A stretch of DNA of 19,280 nt from Lobulomyces angularis. Its lineage: Eukaryota > Chytridiomycota > Chytridiomycetes > Lobulomycetales > Lobulomycetaceae. The DNA lies in NCBI GenBank assembly GCA_027604685.1, contig JADHYX010000339.1, forward strand, positions 1 to 19,280, given 5' to 3'. Shown here one piece after another: positions 1 through 8,945 of the stretch. The stretch's first letter is position 1. Each line of letters begins with the position of its first letter. The translations under genes were made by a program, and so were the position numbers. The notes below the pieces were generated by a model. It worked only from the letters and a program-made list of their open reading frames with translations, did not search any database and was not told the origin of the DNA.

Positions 1-77
1 TAGTAGAGGAGATATTGGCTGGTGAAGGTCGTCCTGCGAGATTCTTAAGAGCTATTATTCCAATTATTCCTGAGTAG
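1..77 (+). CDS. C-terminal tail of an unidentified protein (partial)
   Basis: An open frame enters from the left edge (first full codon at base 3) and ends at a TAG at 75-77. It encodes about 24 residues, with the sequence EEILAGEGRPARFLRAI followed by IPIIPE. The composition looks like real coding sequence, and base use is less AT-rich than in the stretch that follows. I do not recognise the family, and the fragment is too short to assign. It could also be a last exon. Confidence 0.5.
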   Translation, partial: VEEILAGEGRPARFLRAIIPIIPE

Positions 78-344
78 TTTTCGCTACTCTCGCCCTTATA
101 TGGTGCTGGTAGTATGAAATATAATTTTGTGTAACATCAAAATTTAATTTCGTTTTTTGTCAGTTGAAAAACTATGTCCATGCACTAGTTTATACCTGTG
201 TAACATTAAAAAATATCTTTTAACGACCTAAATTTTTTCAATCATCCCATATTTGGGTATTAACATTATTTTGTTGAATTAATGTGTTATTCATGAAATT
301 CAATTAGAAGTTACCAGTAATTATTTTGAAGAATTCATTAATCA
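78..344. other. Intergenic spacer upstream of WDR55
   Basis: AT-rich spacer between two genes on the same strand. It holds the 3' flank of the left-edge gene and the promoter of WDR55. The 10-mer TGTGTAACAT occurs twice, near 129 and 196. I see no gene in it. An extra 5' exon for WDR55 cannot be excluded, but none is convincing. Confidence 0.5.
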
Positions 345-1731
345 ATGATTATTTTTAAACATCAAGTCCTGGACATTAGCTTTCATCCCCATGGAAACTT
401 AATTGCATCTGGCTTGATTAATGGTTCTGTGTATTTGCATACATACTCAAATGAGTTTAAAATACAGATTGAAGGCCGCGAAGATAAAGTTAATAAACAG
501 CTGTTTAAAAACAATTTTCACAAGGAGTCTTGTCGTGGAGTGCAGTTTTCCGTAGATGGAAACTGTAATTATTAATATCTGACGTTTTTAATTTTTAAAT
601 TTTATTCTTTAGTATTATTTACTGCCTCAGTTGATAAATCTTTATCAACAATTGAAATCGAAAATGGAAAAACTTCTGCTTCTTTTAAAAATGCTCACAG
701 GTACCTTCCGTATTATTTACTTGATTAAATTTAGCACCTTTTTTTCTTTAGCGATGCTATAAACAGCTTGAAAGTGCTAACAGAGAATGTGGTGGCCACA
801 GGAGATGACTCAGGAACTGTTAAGGTATTCCAGTTCAGTACGTATTAAACAATTTTTAGATATGGGATATTCGGCAACGCAAAGTAAGCATTATATATAA
901 AGAGAATGTTGATTTTATTTCGGATTTTGATTATGTCGATTCAAAAAATGCTTTGCTAGCAACTAGGTGAGTAAATATAAAATGAAAGATTATTAAGTTT
1001 TGGATATATTTGATTTTAGTGGTGATGGCTGCTTATCAGTGTTTGATCTAAGAAAGCCAAATAAACCACTTGGATTAAGTGAAAATCAAGATGATGAGCT
1101 ACTGTCAGTGGCTGTATGTAAAGACAATAAAAAAGTTATTGTTGGCCAACAATCTGGAAATATATCCGTTTTTACTTGTATCAAATATAATTTTTTTTGG
1201 TTAATGAAAAATTAATTTTTTATTGAAGGGGGCCAATTTTTAGATAGTACAGATAGGTTTCCAGGGCATCCTTCATCCATTGATACCATAAAAAAATTAA
1301 CTGAAGATACTTTAATTACAGGAAGTAGTGATGGAATAGGTAATGTTTTACTAATGATGGCTTTTTAATTTTATCTTATATTACAAGTTAGGGTTATATC
1401 AATATTACCGAACAAGTTTGTTTCAGTTTTAGGAGAGCATGAGGAAAATTTTCCAGTTGAAAAGGTAGATATAAGTTGTGATAAAAAAGTGTGTGCCAGT
1501 TGTTCGCATGAAAATACAGTGAGATTTTGGAGTTTAGAAAGTGAAGATGAAGTGGAAAATATTGTTCAAATTGAAGAAGAAAAAGTTCAAGGTGATAATG
1601 AGGACAGCAGTTCAGAAGAAGAAGTTGATGATCAAACTGAAAAAAAAAGGAAGCGTAGGAGAAAGTTGAAATTTCAAGTTAAAACTAACAAGAAAAAAAT
1701 AGCAAATGACTTTTTTAATGATATCGACTAA
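345..1731 (+). CDS. WDR55: WDR55-like WD40 repeat protein (ribosome biogenesis)
   Basis: Seven exons: 345-564, 613-700, 752-824, 860-966, 1020-1177, 1229-1339 and 1388-1731, giving 366 residues. Phase is kept at all six junctions, and the introns are 35-53 nt. The spliced protein follows the WDR55/Jip5 family from end to end. Landmarks in order are SFHPHGNLIASG, a blade ending TGDDSGTVKIWDIR, LLATSGDGCLSVFDLRK, DDELLSVAV, DRFPGHPSSID, TLITGSSDGIVRVI, GEHEENFP, and CSHENTVRFWSLE. A seven-blade propeller is expected. The tail is acidic (EDSSSEEEVDD) and then strongly basic (KKRKRRRKLKF), which suits a nucleolar protein. Family members act in rRNA processing for the large subunit. The length is normal for the family (about 380). 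The ATG at 345 is the first usable start; the N-terminus is a little short compared with animal members. Confidence 0.93.
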
Positions 1732-1744
1732 AACTCTTTTAGTC
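1726..1744 (+). repeat. Perfect 8-bp hairpin spanning the WDR55 stop codon
   Basis: GACTAAAA (1726-1733), loop CTC, then TTTTAGTC (1737-1744), followed by a run of A. The TAA stop (1729-1731) lies inside the left arm. The structure sits at the start of the 3' UTR in a convergent spacer (1732-1916). It may be chance in AT-rich DNA. Confidence 0.5.
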
Positions 1745-1916
1745 AAAAAAAAAAGAGAAATTGTTTTAATAATTTAGCGTTAAAATGAAGATTGTTAAAT
1801 ATCTATTATAATCAATTAATAATTATCTATACTAAAATTAAAATCAAAATACTATTCTTAAGAAATCATTGAAACCCAATTCACAAATTTTGCGATAAAA
1901 CAACCGTTAATTAATT

Positions 1917-4841
1917 TTATAATCTACTCTTCAAAGGCTCCAAAATATACTTTAAATCTTTAACACTTTTAGTTTTAGGATCCCATGTTTTAAACAATGT
2001 CAAGAGCTCATTCAAATCCTCTCTTAATTCCGAATTTGATAAAATTCGTTTATCATTAAACAACTCTGACATTATCCATGGCAACCAATATGGGTTAACT
2101 TTTAATGGTGCATGAAACGTCTTACTCATTTTCTCCAGTCTACTTTCGATTTGAACTGATTCTTTCGGCGTTTCTGCTTGCCTTTTTGTACTAATTATAC
2201 TAGGAAGAGAAGGATTAGAAAAAATATAAGTGCCCATAATATTCCACGGTTTAGTAGGTTTTGCTGGAGGAGGAGGTAAAACTGTTTCTTTCGTTTTGGT
2301 GGCAGATTCATCGCTAGATTGTTCCACTGCTCTGCTGGAATCGACAGACTCCTGGTTTAATCTTTCAGTCAAAGTTAACTTTTTCCGTGAATTTAATTTT
2401 TCTATTTCTGAGTTTTTTCCGGCTGTAGATTTTTGGGTATTTTTATTGCTTGATACAGAAGTATCGTCAACAGGAGTATCCTCACTTGGTTTTGCAGACG
2501 TCTGATCCGTTGTTCTAGTAGAATCCGAACCAGTGAACCAATTTTGATAAAGCAGATTGGTAGAAGTCAATTTTTGTACAGGTTTTGTCAAAGACAACGA
2601 GCTAAGGATATCCATTCCATAATCTTTTTTATCAATTGTACCAAGATTTTCTTTACTTTGCTGTGAACTGATATTAATGTTGTCCTTTGAGGATGCTAAA
2701 GTTTTCTTGTTTTTTTCACTAAAGTTGTCTTTCATTTTAGACTCATATTCTTGTGTAGCGTTATTAGAACGAATGTGGGAATCAGAAAAATCATCATTTG
2801 AAGTCACTGACTGCTTTCCAAACCAGCTGTAATTCAGTAAGGATTCACTTGTATTTTTTGAAGAATCACTAAAATGAGGATTGCTCTTTATTAGGTTGGT
2901 AGTATCATTTTTAGTCCAATTCTGAGATCCCATTGTCCAAGCTATTGCAAGTCTAATTTGAATTTGATTAGAGAAGAAAGATATATATCTTAATTTTACG
3001 TGTAAGTATTAATTTCATCATATAATGTTGAATGACCTTGCGTTCCAAAGCCATATACGTTCCCAGCAATCATATCACTTAAGTGCACAATTAAGCCATG
3101 ATCGTCATATCCTAAATTTCTTAATTTCAAGACAAATACGACCAGATGAGACATAAAATCTGGTGCATAATCTACTCCTTCAATATGGACGGCTCTATAG
3201 ATATTAGGATGGGTAAATCCGTGCATCACTGCAGAATACAAAGGCACAACTTGATCATACCAACTTGCAATTGAAACAATTTTAACACCAGCCTCTAAAA
3301 TATGATGCATTGCCACTTGATACTTTCTACTAATTCTACTCTCTCCATCGTTAAATGAAAAAAGTTCTCTTGCAGCATCTGCCTCAAAATATTTTACAAT
3401 TACTGACGATTTCAAAGAAGGAAACGGTCCATGCGAAACACCAGCCATTGCCATTAAACAGACTTTAGTTCTCGTTAAATCAATTAGCCCTTCCTGAAGT
3501 AATTTTGATATCAATAACACTGACACTGGCGTCCCCTTTAACAATAAAATCATAGTGCTTTAAAATAAATATCTTACTTGAGAATGTGCTGCAACAAATA
3601 TAATATTCGCTTGCGTAAGTTTTTGCAGCCAGGAATAAGAGGAAGGATCGTTACATGCATCATTTATGGTCCCTTCATTTCCAGCATTACTTTTAGCTGC
3701 AAAAAACAAAATCAATTTGAAAAAACAACATTCGTTACCTTCAACAGCCAAATTCTCTGCCGCCATCATTTCTGCTTTTGTCTCGTTGTTGGTGCCCTTC
3801 ATCGTCTTCAAGTCATTATGAGGTTTCTCACCATCAAAACTTTTATTCTTTTTATTAACATGATTAGGACCATTAATCAACTGCTGATACAATATATCTA
3901 CTCTTTCTTCAACTTTTCCTTCACCTTCCAAAGGAATTTGAGTTATATTTTGGTTAACTTTTAGTTCAATATCATACTTCTTTTTAAAAAATTGTTGAAC
4001 AGCCTCTGACATTTTTTCAGTAAACCTCTGCGAAGTTCCAGTTGGTTCTCCCACAACTCTCTGAATTAGTCTAGTAGGAAACCAACCATGAATACCTACA
4101 TTGATAAAAAAATAGCACAGGGAAATAATACAAACCGATTATAACAATATTTTCAGCATCATGAGGAGTCCTAGTTAACTGACTTAGCATTGTTTTAAGC
4201 AATCCTTGTGTTTCAATCTTTTCCGGTGGAAAAAAATAAGAGTTCAATGTATGCAAAAATCTGTTTAGAATATTTTTGGGTTTTGATTCCTTTGTGACTG
4301 TGTTATCTTCCATTAGCTGAGGCTCGTAAGATGGCAAAACCATGTTCTTCAACTTTACACTTTTTTTCTTCTGGTCCCTCAAAACATCTTTAGTATCATC
4401 CACGTTTGTCTCGGGTGTTCCATTAGGTTTATCATCAGGAAAAAGAGACTCAAAACCTAAAATTTCCTGTTGTTTACTTGAACTTCCATTTTTATTTAAA
4501 ATTGGTTCAGAGGTAGACTTTTTTATAGAATTCACATTAGCTTTATTGGTAACTATAGGGTCTTCTTTTTTTTTACTAATAGTTACAGATTGCAAGTTGA
4601 CCAAAATTTGATTATTTTTGGGATATATATGTGGTTTCATAATTTGCAGTATTTTACTAAATTTTTGGTTGAGGTATTTAATATTATTCATAAACAGTAT
4701 AGAAAGTACAAAAAAAAAAAAAAAGATCTTAGAAAACCAAATTAAATCTTCCAATTTTTTTTTTTTCCTTGTGTTGGAAAAATTTTCAATGAAAAACTGG
4801 TCACATTTCCAAAAAACGTTTATAATGTCAATGAATTCCAT
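1917..4841 (-). CDS. Large alpha/beta-hydrolase (lipase-like) of fungal HGWFP/AHSQG type
   Basis: Five exons read on the minus strand: 4841-4136, 4095-3739, 3696-3578, 3535-3000 and 2952-1917, giving 917 residues. Introns are 40, 42, 42 and 47 nt. The stretches look like separate short genes until spliced. Visible features are NIVIIGIHGWFPTRL at about 231-245 (oxyanion-hole loop after the first core strand), then GEPTGTS, the nucleophile elbow AAHSQGTPVS (Ser 393), SWYDQVVPLYSA (candidate Asp 488), and GFGTQGHSTLYDE (candidate His 562). A Ser/Thr/Asn-rich linker follows, and the end is conserved-looking: NPYWLPWIMSELF to LKDLKYILEPLKSRL. From memory this layout matches uncharacterised fungal proteins such as yeast YJR098C; the substrate is unknown. 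The N-terminus is the weakest part. The ATG at 4841 gives a hydrophobic stretch partly made of poly-T codons (IFFFFFVLSILFM). A later start, MKPHIYP near 4640, or an extra upstream exon (see findings) is possible. Confidence 0.85.
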
Positions 4842-5340
4842 TTTATAAACTAATTGATCAGTATTACTGTACCTATTCTTAATTACCTTTTAGCCCAATA
4901 ATGATTGCGTAGAAAATACATCTTTTTGAAGCCAGAAACTGGATAATATGTTTAAATAAAATCTATGAAAAAAATCTGTAAAGAAAGAAGCTGAAATACC
5001 GAGTATGCTAGAATCCTCTAAAAACTACCCTCCAATTCTATTCTAACTTCTGGTAAATCTCAAAACTCAACTGTGATCATATTACGAAAGCAAAGAAGAT
5101 TTTGTAAAAATTCAACTTTGATCATTAAAAAACCAAAGTAGAATTTTAATAGTTCATTAACATATTAACATAAATTTTAAGGTACATAAATTTTAAGGTA
5201 CATAAATTTTAAGGTACATAAATTTTAAAATATGCTTCAATAAATTCATTCTACTCATTTATATAGCTTTTAACTTCATTTTTTTTTAATTTTTATTCTG
5301 CTAAATTTTAACTTTTTTTGTGGAACATATTGGTAAAAAA
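4842..5340. promoter_or_regulatory. Divergent intergenic region (hydrolase / tail-anchored protein)
   Basis: 499 bp, very AT-rich, between two genes that point away from each other, so it should hold both promoters. It contains a 16-bp tandem repeat (5168-5231) and a 14-bp direct repeat, TCAACTGTGATCAT at 5067-5080 and TCAACTTTGATCAT at 5112-5125, with one mismatch and starts 45 bp apart. A short minus-strand open stretch beginning MYFLRNHYWAK near 4922 could be a first exon of the hydrolase. I see no independent gene. Confidence 0.55.
5168..5231. repeat. 16-bp tandem repeat, about 3.9 copies
   Basis: The unit ACATAAATTTTAAGGT is present three times without error (5168-5183, 5184-5199, 5200-5215), followed by a fourth copy diverging at its end (5216-5231). 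It lies about 110 bp upstream of the start of the tail-anchored coiled-coil gene. Confidence 0.95.
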
Positions 5341-7053
5341 ATGAGTGAAGGAAGTGAATTCATTTTAGAATCTTTAAATTCTTCATTAACTACACTTGAT
5401 ACACACTTTCTACTACTACAACCTAAAATAAAATCTATTTTACTATCCGATCCACTCCCGATACCTGCATTAGATTCACTTGACCAGACATTTATTAATG
5501 AATTAAGTTTACTTAGAAAATGGTTGAAGCAAGAAGATTTTGTCATAAAGTTTAATGAAATTGATAAGGACCTCAAAAATCTTAAAGTAATAGATCCTGA
5601 AATTTTATTAGGTTTTTTTTTATCTTAGCATTTAAAAGTGGTAACAGCCTTTTTTTTGTAGCAAAGAATCCGTATTCTAACAGAATTATCCAATTTAAAA
5701 CTAGCAAAAACAAAAATTTGTTTCTTAAAACTGCTAGTAAAACTGACAAGTTAACCATTCTGGAAAAGTGCAGGGCTGTAATAAAAGAAACCTCAGGTAA
5801 GTGGCATCTCCAGAACAGTTTAAAAACAGCTGACCTTAAATTTTAATAAAAAAAATTAGTTTTCTTTCATTGACTGAAAACCTATTTTATATTTTTTTTA
5901 TTTTTATTTCATTGAAGAACTTCAGCAGTCGGTTTTACCAGAAAGAAATGATGATTCGGACAACTCTATTCAAAAGGAAAATAATGACAGTTTTAATGGA
6001 AGCTCCGCATTTTTGAAAACATCTAGACGGAAAAAAAAAGGTAAATACATTAAATTTTGGTATTAAAATTTAAAAATATTTTATTAAAAGACGGTACAAA
6101 GGATGAAAATATTAATGAAAGTTTAAAATATATTGAAGAAGACCTTGAAAAGAAAATTTTAGAGCTTCATCACTTCAATTCAGAAATTTCTCAAAATGAA
6201 ATAGATAATCAAAAAATATTTGAATCTGATTTTAGAGACAAGTTTAATTTGGATAAAATATTTAAGGATATTGATGAAAAGGAGGAGGAAGATGTTGAGG
6301 AGTTCAGTTTTTTAAAAAAATGCGACAATCAGTTAGCGGAAATTGACGACAATGTGAGCTCAGATAGCTCTAGGTAAATAATTAATTTGCAGATTGCAAA
6401 AAAATTTGGTGGTATGCAAATGATGTACCAATTGTGATTTAAACTTTTTAAGTGAATTGATATTTCTTCATTAATTACCTTTTAAAATGACAAGTTAGGC
6501 AATCGGAACACACGGATGAAGAGGAAATAAAGTGTGAAGATGAAGTTATAACCAAAAATTGTTCCGCGGAAAATGCCTTAAAGCTTTTAGATGTATACTC
6601 TGAATTTTTGGATAAAGTGAAACAAAATTTAGAAAAAAAAAGAATCAGAGAAGTAGAGAACGAAAAAAAATATAATGAACTGGAAGTTGAATTTACAAAG
6701 ATTGATCTTGAAAACCAAGTATTATATTTTAACATTGACCTTTACTAAAAATATAGGAAATCTTACATAAAATATTCGCAATCAAAAAAAAATCCTTACA
6801 GATTTTAAATAAAAAGGTTAAAAATCTGCAGGAGCTTAATATTATATCAGAAAGGAAGTTGAACAAGTTGAAGGAAAAAATGGAACTGATAATTAATGAA
6901 AATGATTTTGAAGCGAAGTTGAAAGACTTTGACAAGCGATTGGAAAATTTTTTAATCTTTGAAAAAAATAAAAAATTTAAAATTAAAAACTTAACTTTAT
7001 TTGTTATATCTATTAGTTTAATTGTAATAATTCTCACATTTTACATTATATAA
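5341..7053 (+). CDS. Tail-anchored coiled-coil membrane protein, family unknown
   Basis: Six exons: 5341-5611, 5662-5796, 5918-6040, 6091-6373, 6499-6718 and 6757-7053, giving 442 residues. Phase is kept at all junctions. Two introns (121 and 125 nt) are the longest in the window. The start is ATG 5341 (MSEGSEFILESL). The N-terminal 90 residues look helical (LDQTFINELSLLRKWLKQE). A polar, acidic and lysine-rich middle follows, with long heptad-like stretches (DEKEEEDVEEF; KQNLEKKRIREVENEKKYNEL; ERKLNKLKEKMEL). The last 20 or so residues are one hydrophobic segment (LTLFVISISLIVIILTFYII) with nothing after it. That arrangement is typical of a tail-anchored protein with a cytosolic coiled coil, such as a tether, golgin-like or SNARE-associated protein. 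I do not recognise the family and no SNARE zero-layer pattern stands out. Confidence 0.75.
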
Positions 7054-7230
7054 AAAACAAAGGAAAACATCGTGTTTGTACCTATTTACAAAAATTGTAA
7101 TAATAAATTGTTGCAACAGATTACATATTACAATGTTTTTGGTTCATCAGAATTTATGTAGACGAAAGTCCATATTAACATTTATTTTTTTTTTTTTTTT
7201 TGGCAACTTTAAACTATATTAATTGTTAAA

Positions 7231-8749
7231 ATGAATGAAAGCTATTACACAGAAGATCAAATGGAAAAAGACAACATATTAAGTATTGATGTTATAACTA
7301 AATATAAAACTGCTGCGGATATTGCCAATTGTTAGTATTTTACTTTCAAAAATATTTAATTTTTAAAAATGTTTGTAGTTGTGATGAAAAAAGTTGTTCA
7401 TTCAACATATGCTGGGCAATCTATTTCTGAGATTTGTAAATTAGGTGATTCTTTGATTACTGAACAAGTATGGTGGCTTAACCTTTTTTTAATCATCATT
7501 TTTTCCTTTATGACTAGGTGTCAAATATATTTAAGAAAAGAGGTATAGAAAAAGGTATAGCTTTTCCTACGTGCTTGAATTTAAACAATATTGCCCAGAA
7601 CTATTCTCCGCTTTCCCACTCTGTACACCAAATTTTAACCGCTAATGATGTGGTAAAAATTGAGCTAGGAGTTCATGTTGATGGCTACATCGCTACTTTG
7701 GCTCATACAGTAGTAGTTTCTGAAAAGGATATTGAAGCAACATCACCTTTACTTGGTAATTTAACGATTTTTCTTACAATATAGACGTTTTTCTAGGTAG
7801 GGCAGCAGATGCCATATGCGCTGCGTACTACGGGTTGGAAATCGCTTCCAGAATGATCAAACCGGGAAATAAATCTGTTGATGTTAAAAATGCCATTCAA
7901 AAAGTAGCTGCCGCTTTCAAATGTCAGGTATTCAACAAAGAAAATTTTCGAGATAAATTTTTTTTTGCATTATATGTTAATTTTTCAGCCTTGTAATGAC
8001 ACAGACAGTAGATTAATGAAACGATATATTTTGGAGAGCGACAAACATATTCCTAATGTTAGCTTTAGCAAAGATTTTAATCCCAGTTCTCAATATGATG
8101 CATCATCCCACGAATTGATACGATCCGATATGGACTACGAGGAGGAGACATTTGATGATTTCGAATTTAAAACTAATGAAGTCTATTCAGTCAACATTGT
8201 AATATCTAGTGGCAGTGGACAATTGAGAGAAAGTTTAGATGAGGAATTTGGCATACTTCAGAGAGATGTTAATCAAAAGTATAATTTAAAGTTGAAATCA
8301 AGCAAGATTTGTTTAGAAACTGCAATGAAACACTTTAGTGTTTTCCCATTCTCTACCAGAGGTTTACTGGACATTGACGAAAGGTTAAAGTTGGGACTGC
8401 CAGAGTGTATATCACATAATTTACTATGTCCCTTACCTGTTAAGGAAGAGGGTGCCAACAAGCACTCAACTATTGCACAGTTTAAATGTACATTACTGTT
8501 AATGCCGAATGGAAAAGTGGAGCGTATTACTGCAGGAGAGGAAATGTTTGGGTTACCTTATGTTCACTCTGACTTTAATGTTGAAAGCTCAGGAATGGCT
8601 GAAATCTTGAAATTGAATTTAAAAAATGTGGGTGAAAAACTGGGATTGATGGTAATTTATAAATGTCAGTAGTGATTGGATAATTTTTTTTTTTTGGAAA
8701 TTAGCTTCCTTCTACTTCTGGCGATGCAATGGCTATGACGATAGATTAG
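7231..8749 (+). CDS. PA2G4: PA2G4/Ebp1 homologue (non-catalytic methionine aminopeptidase fold)
   Basis: Six exons: 7231-7330, 7379-7467, 7518-7755, 7797-7927, 7989-8651 and 8705-8749, giving 421 residues. The protein follows PA2G4 throughout: ITKYKTAADIAN, GIAFPTCLNLNN, VVKIELGVHVDGYIATLAHT, the RAADAICAAYYGLEIA helix, MIKPGN, a SRLMKRYILE segment like the KQHVIDGE helix, NEVYSVNIVISSGSG, the long insert, and KCTLLLMPNGKVERIT. The pita-bread metal site is degraded: the first ligand Asp is Glu (IELG) and the second is replaced around YIATLAH. This agrees with the family having no peptidase activity and acting as a factor on pre-60S and 60S ribosomes. If intron 8652-8704 is not removed, the frame ends at 8672 (413 residues). 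The spliced end LPSTSGDAMAMTID looks more protein-like. The C-terminal poly-lysine tail of the animal protein is absent. Confidence 0.9.
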
Positions 8750-8945
8750 TATTCTATCACCCAATATTTTTTTTAAAACATTTTTACAAAATCATATATC
8801 AATTTTATTTTTCTAATTTATCATAATATGATTTAGTATATTTAATATACAGTAGATTCATTAATAAAAAGTTTATAAAATTTTTAAAAGTTAGAAAGGT
8901 AGAAAAAAAAATAACAATACTATGAAAGCTCAAAAAAATTTTAAA

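Noticed and set aside
2230..2505. 91-codon plus-strand frame opposite the hydrolase gene.
   Set aside because: It is an antisense shadow of the Ser/Thr-rich linker exon, with no introns, domain or flanking signals of its own.
5320..5340. GTG start seven codons before the tail-anchored protein ATG.
   Set aside because: Nuclear eukaryotic genes begin with ATG; the ATG at 5341 follows an A run and is in frame.
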